Made by a program: the position numbers and the translations under genes. The notes under the pieces were generated by a model, which was not told the origin of the DNA, made no database searches, and saw only the letters and a program-made list of their open reading frames with translations. From UBA6136 sp964344495 (GTDB lineage: Bacteria; Pseudomonadota; Gammaproteobacteria; Methylococcales; Methylococcaceae), in contig CAYFNI010000030.1 in assembly GCA_964344495.1 (NCBI GenBank), forward strand, positions 1 to 24,076: a DNA stretch of 24,076 bases. Reading direction: 5' to 3'. Positions 13,425 to 20,149 of the stretch are shown one piece after another. Numbering within the stretch: the first letter of the stretch is position 1; each line of letters opens with the position of its first letter.

Positions 13425-14200
13425 GGTGTGGTCCGTTTGTTGAAACTGCGGAGCGTGGGGTTGATGTTACAGAACCGGATTTTGGCTCCGCTACCACGGC
13501 TGACCAACGCCAGGGCATGCTGTTCGTCTTCCCAACCGTGCAGTTGCCAGGCGTCCGCGGGACCGGCTTCTTCTGGTACCTGCACAAATCCGCGGAAATC
13601 GGCGTCGATCTCGAGTCGCTGCAGCCCCATGGCGATCCCAGCGCCCGTCGCTTTGACGAAGGCCTCCTTCGCCGTCCAGTATTGATAGAAGGTGCGCTGC
13701 TTGTCCTGATCGGGGCGGGCCTGCCAGTGCTGGTATTCACTCGCTGTGAAACAGGCGGCGGCCAGTCGCTCAAGCCGACGGGGTTTTATGTGTGTCTCCA
13801 GATCAACACCTAATGGACGATTCCAGCCAAACGCCAGAACGATCGTGCCACCGCAGTGGGCAAGATTAAAGGTCAGTCCTCGATCTTCCTCAGTGCCGGC
13901 CAGTCGGGGCTTCTGCTGCTGATTAAAGGTGAACCGGATGTCCGCTGGGTGCTGCTGCAGATAACTGCCCAGCAGATAGCGCAATGCCATCCGGGTTGAG
14001 CGATGGACGTTCCTTTTTTCCACATGGGTGATCCGAGTCGATCGGTTCGTCTCTTGTTCATCCAGCCAGTTTTTTTCCAAGCCGCTCAGCAGGTCTGTCA
14101 GCGGTTGATCGGCACCCGTGATCCACCAAAGATGAATCTCCTCTGCTGGCAGGGGTGAAATTTGAGGTCGTTCGCAAAGGCTTTGCAGTGTCAGGCACAT
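13421..14200 (-). CDS. 4'-phosphopantetheinyl transferase, Sfp type
   Basis: The enzyme transfers 4'-phosphopantetheine from coenzyme A to a serine of a carrier protein. The 259-residue, two-half (Sfp/HetI) architecture is clear: FNLAHC (the FNxSHS position, here with Ala and Cys), Mg-binding GVDLE at 131-135, and WTAKEA (W175, K178, E179), followed by FVKATGAGIAMGL. That length and layout exclude the short AcpS type. The target carrier cannot be identified: there is no acyl carrier, NRPS or PKS gene in the window. It is co-transcribed with the exported cyclase downstream. Its start lies only 33 bases from the start of the divergent CPBP protease gene. Confidence 0.92.
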   Translation of the reverse strand: MCLTLQSLCERPQISPLPAEEIHLWWITGADQPLTDLLSGLEKNWLDEQETNRSTRITHVEKRNVHRSTRMALRYLLGSYLQQHPADIRFTFNQQQKPRLAGTEEDRGLTFNLAHCGGTIVLAFGWNRPLGVDLETHIKPRRLERLAAACFTASEYQHWQARPDQDKQRTFYQYWTAKEAFVKATGAGIAMGLQRLEIDADFRGFVQVPEEAGPADAWQLHGWEDEQHALALVSRGSGAKIRFCNINPTLRSFNKRTTP

Positions 14201-14233
14201 CGGTCTGTATGTTAATGTCGCGATGATGGATTT

Positions 14234-15163
14234 ATGCCTTGTTTCTTCCGTTGTCCGGTCATGAAATCTGTTCGATCCTTCTTTTTGGCGTTGCTGCTAC
14301 CGGGTCTTTATCTCCTGGGATCCGCTGCGGTTGCTGCTCTGGTAGCGTATCCCGTCTTTCGTTTCATGGGCTCTGATAATGTCAGCGACTTCCGGTCATT
14401 GGTGAGTCGTGGTGGCCAGGCGGTGATGCTGCTGGGTTTGTGGCCACTGGCACGACGCGTGCGGCTGACAGGGTCGGATCTCGGGTTTTGCTCAGCCTGG
14501 TTCAAGCAGTGGTGGATCGGTTTTGTCATCGGTGCGTTCATGCTGGCGATACTGGTGCTGTTGTTGGTTCTGCTCGACGTCCGGCAGATCGTTGGATCCA
14601 GGTGGGTGCCTGACCAGCTGTTACCGATCACGCTCAAGGCGCTGGGGATCGGTTTTGCGGTGGCGTTGATGGAGGAGACGCTGTTTCGGGGCGCGTTGCT
14701 GGCGTTTGTGCGGAAGATGTCGGGCCCGCTCGCTGCGGCGCTGGTGAGCGCGTTTTATTTTGCCTGCCTGCATTTCATCGGCACCAAATGGACGACCCCG
14801 CTCGATCAAGTGGGCTGGGATACGGGTTTTCGCATCGCGCTGGATGGCTTTTACCATATCCGCGAGGCCGCCCCGGATGTGTTCCTCGGGCTTTTTCTCG
14901 CGGGACTTCTGCTGGCGAGCGTCCGGATCCTTTTTAGTGGCAGTCTGGGTATCTGCATGGGTATTCATGCCGGCTGGGTCTTCATCATTAAATCGTCGAA
15001 ACCCCTGACGTACATGGTGCCAACGTCGCCGTTTGCCTTTCTGGTTGGGAACTATGACCAGTTTGTCGGTTATCTGTCGAGTTTATGGCTGGGCTTGCTG
15101 CTGGTGCTGCTGCTTTGGTTGTGTCGGGACCGGTTCGCCGTAGGAGATTCGCATGAGTCGTGA
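14234..15163 (+). CDS. CPBP family intramembrane metalloprotease
   Basis: This is a polytopic inner-membrane protein of up to 309 residues with about eight hydrophobic segments. It belongs to the CPBP (Abi/CAAX protease) family, relatives of eukaryotic Rce1. The catalytic motifs are in order: EETLFR (E147, E148, R152), FACLH (H180) and IHAGW (H245). Substrates of bacterial members are mostly unknown; some act in bacteriocin immunity or signalling. An ATG at 14261 (MKSVRSFF) would give a more typical N-terminus, and neither start has a strong ribosome-binding site. The 3' end overlaps the cmoA start by 11 bases, so the two are probably co-expressed. A long non-conserved loop (GTKWTTPLDQVGW onwards) separates motifs two and three. 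Confidence 0.87.
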   Translation: MPCFFRCPVMKSVRSFFLALLLPGLYLLGSAAVAALVAYPVFRFMGSDNVSDFRSLVSRGGQAVMLLGLWPLARRVRLTGSDLGFCSAWFKQWWIGFVIGAFMLAILVLLLVLLDVRQIVGSRWVPDQLLPITLKALGIGFAVALMEETLFRGALLAFVRKMSGPLAAALVSAFYFACLHFIGTKWTTPLDQVGWDTGFRIALDGFYHIREAAPDVFLGLFLAGLLLASVRILFSGSLGICMGIHAGWVFIIKSSKPLTYMVPTSPFAFLVGNYDQFVGYLSSLWLGLLLVLLLWLCRDRFAVGDSHES

Positions 15164-15878
15164 CGAGAAATTTCGCTCTCCGCAGCCGCTGGTTGCCGAT
15201 TTTGATTTCGGCCAGGAGACGGCCCGCGTTTTCGATGACATGCTGGATCGTTCAGTCCCTTTCTATGCCGAAATCCAGCGCATGCTGGGTGAGTTGGCAC
15301 TGGATTTCGCTCAACCCGGGAGCCACATCTATGACCTTGGCTGCTCGACCGGGACTACCTTGTTACATTTAGACCAACGGCTTCCGCATGACCTGACCCT
15401 GGTCGGAATCGACGCATCGCCGGAAATGCTGGCAATTGCCCAGGAAAAAATCGCCGCGGCGGCTCCGATCCATCCGATTGTATTGCAGTGTCAGAACATC
15501 GAAGATGACATTGCGTTGACGGAGGCTTCGGTGGTCATCATGAACCTGACCTTGCAATTTGTCCGTCCGTTGTACCGGGATCGGTTGATACAGTCGATCG
15601 CGTCGGGTTTGCGCGCCGATGGCTGCCTGCTGCTGGTGGAAAAGGTTTTAGGACCGAATTCGACACTGAATCGCCTGTTCATCAAGCATTACTATGAGTT
15701 CAAGCGCCGCAACGGCTACTCCGATATGGAGATCGCTCAGAAACGGGAGGCCCTTGAAAATGTGCTGATTCCCTATCAGTTTGATGAGAACCGAGCGCTC
15801 TTGCTGAGAAACGGCTTTTCCTATTGCGATGTTTTTTTTCGCTGGTACAACTTCTGCGGCATGATTGCCATGAAGTGA
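15153..15878 (+). CDS. cmoA: Carboxy-S-adenosyl-L-methionine synthase CmoA
   Basis: CmoA converts SAM and prephenate to carboxy-SAM, used by CmoB to make 5-oxyacetyl uridine at wobble position 34 of tRNAs. The 241-residue protein matches the family (E. coli 247). The SAM-binding motif YDLGCSTGTTL is at 60-70, GIDASPEML at 85-93 and NLTLQF at 131-136; the C-terminal FKRRNGYSDMEI and FRWYNFCGMIA are CmoA-specific. An AGGAGA ribosome-binding site precedes the ATG, inside the end of the CPBP gene. The usual partner cmoB is not next to it and is not in this window. Confidence 0.96.
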   Translation: MSRDEKFRSPQPLVADFDFGQETARVFDDMLDRSVPFYAEIQRMLGELALDFAQPGSHIYDLGCSTGTTLLHLDQRLPHDLTLVGIDASPEMLAIAQEKIAAAAPIHPIVLQCQNIEDDIALTEASVVIMNLTLQFVRPLYRDRLIQSIASGLRADGCLLLVEKVLGPNSTLNRLFIKHYYEFKRRNGYSDMEIAQKREALENVLIPYQFDENRALLLRNGFSYCDVFFRWYNFCGMIAMK

Positions 15879-15923
15879 TGGCGCTTCAAGTTCCCTGGCC
15901 ACCCTATTTCAGTCTGAATCCAC

Positions 15924-16586
15924 ATGACCACTCACAAAAAGAAGTCCGAGGCGCAGTTGCCCATGCAGAAAGGAAGCTTGATCATGTGGAACGACTCGAA
16001 AGGCTTTGGCTTTGTGCGGCCGGACGGTAGCGACGAGGATTACTTCGTTCACATCAGTCTCTTCAAGAAAGGTCTATCGCGCCGGCCGCAAGTCGGAGAC
16101 GAGGTTCATTTCCGTCCGGCTGTCAGCAATGGAGAGCGCAAACGCGCCTCGTTTGCGCACATTCCCGCGTTAGTTATTCCCTCACATGTTGAAAGCGGTC
16201 CGTTTCAGCTCAAGCCGCGTCCCAGATCCTGGCTGGTAAACCTGCTGATCATCACACCGCTGGTTCTGTCGGGCTACCTGCTGGTCATGACACAGAATCC
16301 GGTTCCCTTCTCCTGCTACGGGATCTTCAGCATTCTTGTGATGTTTCTGTATGGAAAGGACAAGGCCAACGCGGCCACTCGTCAGTCGCGAATTCCCGAA
16401 CACTACCTTCATATCCTGGAGTTGCTGGGAGGTTGGCCAGGATCCCTGATCGCCCAGAACGACTTTCGCCACAAGACGCGTCAGTCGGTCTATCTCTGGA
16501 TTCTACGGGGCATCATCGCGATCCACCTGATGGTTTGGTTCATCTATTTTTACTGGACTGCCAAGCAAGCGGGGATGCTTTATTAA
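15924..16586 (+). CDS. Cold-shock domain fused to DUF1294 membrane domain
   Basis: The 220-residue protein has two parts. Residues about 14-75 form a cold-shock OB-fold with RNP1 (KGFGFV, 26-31) and RNP2 (FVHIS, 41-45), which binds single-stranded nucleic acid. Residues about 95-220 are the DUF1294 membrane domain: hydrophobic helices WLVNLLIITPLVLSGYLLV and CYGIFSILVMFLYGKDKANA, then the signature LELLGGWPGSLIAQ and FRHKTRQS, and a last helix. This fusion is recurrent in proteobacteria, but its function is unknown; it would tether an RNA- or DNA-binding domain to the inner membrane. A start at 15963 (MQKGSLIM) is possible. It follows cmoA by 45 bases. Confidence 0.92.
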   Translation: MTTHKKKSEAQLPMQKGSLIMWNDSKGFGFVRPDGSDEDYFVHISLFKKGLSRRPQVGDEVHFRPAVSNGERKRASFAHIPALVIPSHVESGPFQLKPRPRSWLVNLLIITPLVLSGYLLVMTQNPVPFSCYGIFSILVMFLYGKDKANAATRQSRIPEHYLHILELLGGWPGSLIAQNDFRHKTRQSVYLWILRGIIAIHLMVWFIYFYWTAKQAGMLY

Positions 16587-16629
16587 TATTTGGAAAAAGA
16601 AAGAAATTTTTATTTTTATTAGCCCCCGC

Positions 16630-16650
16630 GCCCCCTGTGGAGGCTCTTTT
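16630..16650 (+). terminator. Possible intrinsic terminator after the cold-shock/DUF1294 gene
   Basis: GCCCCC and GGAGGC can pair around a TGT loop with one C-A mismatch, followed by TCTTTTATTT, a partial T-tract. The position 44 bases after the stop fits a terminator for the upstream gene. The imperfect stem keeps confidence low. Confidence 0.4.
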
Positions 16651-16687
16651 ATTTGCATTAAAATCAAGTGTCTACGTGATTATTTGA

Positions 16688-16733
16688 GTGTGGATAACTG
16701 GCCCTGACTTTGCTGTGTGGTGTGTGGATAACT
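16688..16733 (-). repeat. Direct repeat GTGTGGATAACT (two perfect DnaA boxes)
   Basis: The 12-base sequence GTGTGGATAACT occurs at 16688-16699 and again at 16722-16733, a 34-base offset. Each copy contains TGTGGATAA, the reverse complement of the consensus DnaA box TTATCCACA with no mismatch. The spacing is a little over three helical turns, placing both boxes near the same face of the DNA. Confidence 0.8.
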
Positions 16734-16969
16734 TGAGTAGGCACTGGAACGGAAGAGTGATCCCACACTTATCCCCACCCTTTGAACATCTTAGTCATCT
16801 CTCCAGACAGGAGAGAAACGGTGTTCCTGTTGCGCACCATCCAGCCACATCGTGTGTCATGGTGCGTCCTCCTTGTCGGTGATCTTGGATGGGTTTCGGT
16901 TCACCTGTCTGTGAGACCCCTGATGAATGCATTATGATCAGTGTTATCTAATGGGATTGCCCGGGAGAG

Positions 16970-17680
16970 ATGATGATTTTTCGACAATTATTTGAACCTG
17001 AGACTTGTACGTATACCTATCTCATCGGTTGTGATCGAACTCATAGGTCGGTTCTTATTGATCCGGTTGCGGTCGACGTTGGCCTTTACCAGGCACTTCT
17101 CTCAGAATTGGGGTTGACGCTCAGCTTCACGTTTGAAACGCACGTGCATGCCGACCACATTACGGGGGCGGGCCATCTGCGTGATGCTTTGGGCAGTAAA
17201 AGTGTGGTTCACCGCGATGCAGGAACGCTCTGCCCTGACCTTTTGGTGACTGATGGGGTGGTCTTACAGGTAGGTGATCTCGAATTTTGTGTCCTTTACA
17301 CCCCCGGACATACTGCGGGCTGCGTCAGTTACCTGATGTCTGACCGGGTCTTTACCGGAGATGCGTTGTTGATCGGTGGGTGTGGGCGAACCGATTTTCA
17401 ACAAGGCGATGCCGGAAAACTCTTTGCCAGCATTCAGGAAAAGCTCTTCACATTGCCCCCTGACACTCTGGTCTACCCTGGCCATGATTATCAAGGCAAT
17501 ACAGTCTCCACCATCCGTCAGGAAAGGCAGAAAAACTCCCGACTTGGGGGCGGCAAGACCTTGGCTGAATTTCAATTGATCATGGAGGGTCTTGATCTGC
17601 CCTATCCAAAACAAATCGATGCTGCCTTACCCGTAAACTTGCAATGCGGCATAGACAGCGCCAAGACCCTGCAGGGCTGA
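16970..17680 (+). CDS. Persulfide dioxygenase, ETHE1-type MBL-fold protein
   Basis: This enzyme oxidises glutathione persulfide to sulfite and glutathione using O2 and one mononuclear iron. The 236-residue protein has the metallo-beta-lactamase motif THVHADHITG (H58, H60, D62, H63), H114 in PGHTAG, D131 in FTGDALLIGGCGRTDFQQ, and H172 in PGHDYQG. GCGRTDFQQ and the compact length identify the ETHE1 persulfide dioxygenase group rather than glyoxalase II. No rhodanese domain is fused. Two adjacent ATGs (16970 and 16973) follow a GGGAGAG site. It is followed 27 bases later by a TauE/SafE permease, which could move sulfite or another sulfur product; that link is inference. Confidence 0.9.
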   Translation: MMIFRQLFEPETCTYTYLIGCDRTHRSVLIDPVAVDVGLYQALLSELGLTLSFTFETHVHADHITGAGHLRDALGSKSVVHRDAGTLCPDLLVTDGVVLQVGDLEFCVLYTPGHTAGCVSYLMSDRVFTGDALLIGGCGRTDFQQGDAGKLFASIQEKLFTLPPDTLVYPGHDYQGNTVSTIRQERQKNSRLGGGKTLAEFQLIMEGLDLPYPKQIDAALPVNLQCGIDSAKTLQG

Positions 17681-17707
17681 CATGAACCTCTTTTTCGAAT
17701 CTGAATC

Positions 17708-18634
17708 ATGAGTTTGATCAGTCTGTTAATTGTGACCGGCGGTGTGGGCTTGCTCTTGGGCCTTTTGGGTGGGGGTGGGTCCATTCTGATGGTCCCGGTA
17801 CTGGTATATCTCATGGGCTTGGAAGCCAAGGCCGCGATCGCCACCTCGCTCATTGTCATAGGGCTTACCAGTCTCGTGGCGGTTATTGGCCATGCTCGCT
17901 CTGCACATGTTTGCTGGAAGAATGGTTGGGTATTTGGTTTGTCAGGCATGGCTGGCGCCTATACGGGAGGCCGATTGGCGGCTTATGTACCGGATCATGT
18001 GCTCCTTCTGATGTTTGCCTTCTTTATGTTTGCAACGGCATTCAGTCTCTTCTTTGGCCGCAGGCGTGAGGTCAATCATCTACCCACGATGTCCCTGTGT
18101 CCGACCCGGTTAAATTTGCCGGCAGTGATCTTCGATGGTTTTCTGGTCGGAACTGTTACAGGATTGGTAGGTGTGGGCGGCGGGTTTGTGATTGTTCCTG
18201 CTTTGACACTTTTGGGAGGATTGCCCATCAAGGCGGCCATCGGGACGTCACTCCTGGTGATAACCATGAACTCCGCCGCTGCACTGCTTGGTTACAGCAG
18301 CCACATACAGATAGATTGGCATCTGGCAGCCAATGTCACGTTAGCCGCCATGGTAGGCAGTTCTATAGGCAGTTTTCTATCTCATCGTCTGGCACAACGA
18401 GGCTTGCGTCGTCTATTCAGCCTGCTGGTCGTGGCTATTGCCAGTTATTTGTTGCATCGAGAACTGAGTTGGCAAACGCTGGATGAAATTCGGCAATTAC
18501 TGATAGCGCACCATGAGTTCTTCCGCGGCTTGTTCAGCGCCATCATCATTATGCTGTTGTATTGGTTACGCGGCGTGATTCATCATCGGCATCAAAATCG
18601 ATTAGCGCAGGAGCGCGACAAGCATGCAACGTGA
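17708..18634 (+). CDS. TauE/SafE family membrane permease
   Basis: The 308-residue inner-membrane protein has about eight transmembrane helices arranged as two homologous halves. Each half begins with the family's glycine-rich motif: LLGLLGGGGSILMVPVLVYL, and later VGVGGGFVIVPALTLLGG. AAIATSLIVIGLTSL and AAIGTSLLVITMNSA are the matching second-helix repeats. Family members are proposed exporters of sulfite, sulfoacetate or related organosulfonates, or importers of such compounds; the substrate cannot be read from sequence. Its place directly after the persulfide dioxygenase makes sulfite export plausible. The basic C-terminus (HHRHQNRLAQERDKHAT) should be cytoplasmic. Confidence 0.9.
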   Translation: MSLISLLIVTGGVGLLLGLLGGGGSILMVPVLVYLMGLEAKAAIATSLIVIGLTSLVAVIGHARSAHVCWKNGWVFGLSGMAGAYTGGRLAAYVPDHVLLLMFAFFMFATAFSLFFGRRREVNHLPTMSLCPTRLNLPAVIFDGFLVGTVTGLVGVGGGFVIVPALTLLGGLPIKAAIGTSLLVITMNSAAALLGYSSHIQIDWHLAANVTLAAMVGSSIGSFLSHRLAQRGLRRLFSLLVVAIASYLLHRELSWQTLDEIRQLLIAHHEFFRGLFSAIIIMLLYWLRGVIHHRHQNRLAQERDKHAT

Positions 18635-18703
18635 TTTTGAACCTGTGCCCTTTAATGCACTCTGAACGGTTCCCACTCCAGCTTTGCAAGCGAGAACATA
18701 CCC

Positions 18704-19213
18704 ATGAAGAAACCAGCAGCCAGTCTGTTAACCAGCCTCTTCTTACTGATCACCGCCTGTGGGGATTCAAAGACTCCTTCAGGCAGCCCGGGTGGTGCAG
18801 AAGTTCATCTGAGCGGCGTGGTGCTCAATGATGATGAGCCGGTAACCAGAGCCAAAATTGAGGCGACGGATCAACAAGGAAGAACCATTGCAACCGCCGC
18901 AGTTGAGGCTGATGCACATTACCGATTGGTGCTACCTGCCGGCACAGCCTTTCCCGTGACACTCACAGCCATCCCAGAAGGACAGGACAAGCGGCTGAAG
19001 GCTGTTGTTACGAGTGATTTAGTGAGTGAACAAGACATCAGCTCAGTCACTACCATTGTCGTGGATACAGCGATCAATTTGGGGGGGCTGACTGAAGCCA
19101 ATCTTGCCAAAGCGGCCGGGGCCGCTATTTCGCAACGGAAAAGCTCCGGGGGAAGCGGCGGTTCAGCCGGTTTCAAGGGTGATCCGACCAAACAGTACGG
19201 CGGATGGCATTAA
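18704..19213 (+). CDS. Putative lipoprotein with a carboxypeptidase-regulatory-like domain and Gly-rich tail
   Basis: The 169-residue protein starts MKKPAASLLTSLFLLITACG, a lipoprotein signal peptide with cysteine at residue 19. After a short Ser/Gly/Pro linker comes a compact beta-rich segment, VHLSGVVLNDDEPVTRAKIE to RLVLPAGTAFPVTLTAIP, resembling a carboxypeptidase-regulatory-like (transthyretin-like) domain. A helical stretch TEANLAKAAGAAISQRK follows, then a low-complexity tail, GGSGGSAGFKGDP, ending in QYGGWH. I do not recognise a named family. It stands 69 bases after the TauE-like gene and is convergent with thyA. Its short hydrophilic mature part suggests an envelope-bound role; nothing catalytic is visible. 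Confidence 0.75.
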   Translation: MKKPAASLLTSLFLLITACGDSKTPSGSPGGAEVHLSGVVLNDDEPVTRAKIEATDQQGRTIATAAVEADAHYRLVLPAGTAFPVTLTAIPEGQDKRLKAVVTSDLVSEQDISSVTTIVVDTAINLGGLTEANLAKAAGAAISQRKSSGGSGGSAGFKGDPTKQYGGWH

Positions 19214-19225
19214 TAGGCTTCTGAA

Positions 19226-19246
19226 AAGCATCAAACGCTGATGCTT
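19226..19246 (-). terminator. Terminator of thyA, possibly bidirectional
   Basis: Perfect 8-base arms AAGCATCA (19226-19233) and TGATGCTT (19239-19246) enclose a 5-base loop, immediately after the thyA stop codon. On the minus strand the stem is followed by a short T-run (TTTTC). It also lies 12 bases after the convergent lipoprotein gene, so it may serve both. Confidence 0.6.
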
Positions 19247-20149
19247 CTAGACAGCGACCGGTGCCGGAATATGCGGGTGTGGGTCGTATCCCAGCAAATC
19301 AAGATCATCGATGGTGTAATCGAACAGAGAATCTGCTCTGCGCTTGATCGATAAGCGTGGAAGGGTACGTGGGGTGCGGGTTATCTGGAGGCGGGCCTGT
19401 TCTTGGTGATTCAGGTACAAGTGGACGTCCCCGCCAAACCAGATGATTTCACCAGGGAGAAATCCACACTGCTCCGCCAGAAGATGAGTCAAAAGCGCCA
19501 CGTTGGCAATGTTCCAACCGAGTCCCAGATAAGCATCTGCAGAGCGTTGCATAAGCGCCGCTGAGAGCGTGTTGGTCTCGCTGGAGACAAAAAACTGGTA
19601 GGTCTTGTGGCAGGGCGGTAATGCCATGGCATCAAGATCACCCACATTCCAACCCTCAAATAAAAGTCTGCGTGAACCGGGATTTTGCTTCAGACTGTCA
19701 ACTAATTCGGAAATTTGGTCTATTTCGCGACCGTCTGCAGCCTTCCAGTGGCGCCACTGCCAACCATAGACTGGCCCGAGGTCGCCCCAGCGGTGGGCGA
19801 AGTCTGCATCACTCAAAATCCTCTGCTCAAAGTCCTCTTGTGTAACGGTCTCACCTGTCGATTCGCGGTAATGTTTCAATGGCCAGTCTGTCCAGATATG
19901 AACATTCTGTTCAAGAAGCTCACGGATATTCCGCCCTCCCGATAGCATCCAGAGCATTTCCTTAAAGGCCGTCTTCCAGAAAATCTTCTTGGTGGTGAAA
20001 ACCGGAAAGCCCTCGGAAAGATCAAAACGCAGGGTGTAACCAAACAGGGCTTTGGTACCGACGCCGGTTCTGTCTTGTCTCAGATCACCGCGTGTTAGCA
20101 GCGCATCGAGAAGGTCAAGGTATTGCTGTTCGGGATGAGGTGTTTTCAT
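19247..20149 (-). CDS. thyA: Thymidylate synthase
   Basis: ThyA methylates dUMP to dTMP with methylene-tetrahydrofolate. The 300-residue protein has the family's conserved blocks: RTGVGTKALFGYTLRF, FPVFTTKKIFWK, WGDLGPVYGWQWRHW, the catalytic cysteine C180 in ALPPCHKTYQFF, the substrate loop MQRSADAYLGLGWNIA, and FGGDVHLYLNH. It is longer than E. coli ThyA (264) because of the usual insertion before WGDLGPVYGW. The start at 20149 overlaps the lgt stop (ATGA), so translation is coupled to lgt; upstream in-frame codons lie inside lgt and are not conserved. An intrinsic terminator follows directly. Confidence 0.97.
   Translation of the reverse strand: MKTPHPEQQYLDLLDALLTRGDLRQDRTGVGTKALFGYTLRFDLSEGFPVFTTKKIFWKTAFKEMLWMLSGGRNIRELLEQNVHIWTDWPLKHYRESTGETVTQEDFEQRILSDADFAHRWGDLGPVYGWQWRHWKAADGREIDQISELVDSLKQNPGSRRLLFEGWNVGDLDAMALPPCHKTYQFFVSSETNTLSAALMQRSADAYLGLGWNIANVALLTHLLAEQCGFLPGEIIWFGGDVHLYLNHQEQARLQITRTPRTLPRLSIKRRADSLFDYTIDDLDLLGYDPHPHIPAPVAV

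Larger units (their letters stand above)
16587..16969. other. Gene-free, oriC-like region with DnaA boxes and AT-rich flank
   Basis: No credible gene lies in these 383 bases. From left to right it holds an AT-rich tract just after the DUF1294 stop (about 16587-16620), a possible terminator (16630-16650), a second AT-rich tract (16648-16668), two perfect DnaA boxes on the minus strand (16689-16697 and 16723-16731), and a one-mismatch box TTATCCCCA on the plus strand (16769-16777). GATC sites occur near 16759, 16881 and 16936. DnaA boxes beside an AT-rich unwinding tract are the components of a replication origin. The alternatives are a DnaA-titration or regulatory site, or chance. There is no dnaA, gidA or rpmH gene in the window to support a true oriC. 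Confidence 0.45.

Noticed and set aside
12765..13685. A 306-codon plus-strand open frame
   Set aside because: It is antisense to the cyclase and the phosphopantetheinyl transferase, both of which have clear catalytic motifs. The plus-strand translation has none.
13421..14200. A natural-product gene cluster around the phosphopantetheinyl transferase
   Set aside because: No NRPS, PKS, acyl carrier, thioesterase or tailoring gene is present on either side.
14234..15163. The CPBP protein as an abortive-infection defence gene
   Set aside because: Family membership alone does not show defence. Its neighbours are housekeeping genes, and there is no toxin, nuclease or mobile element nearby.
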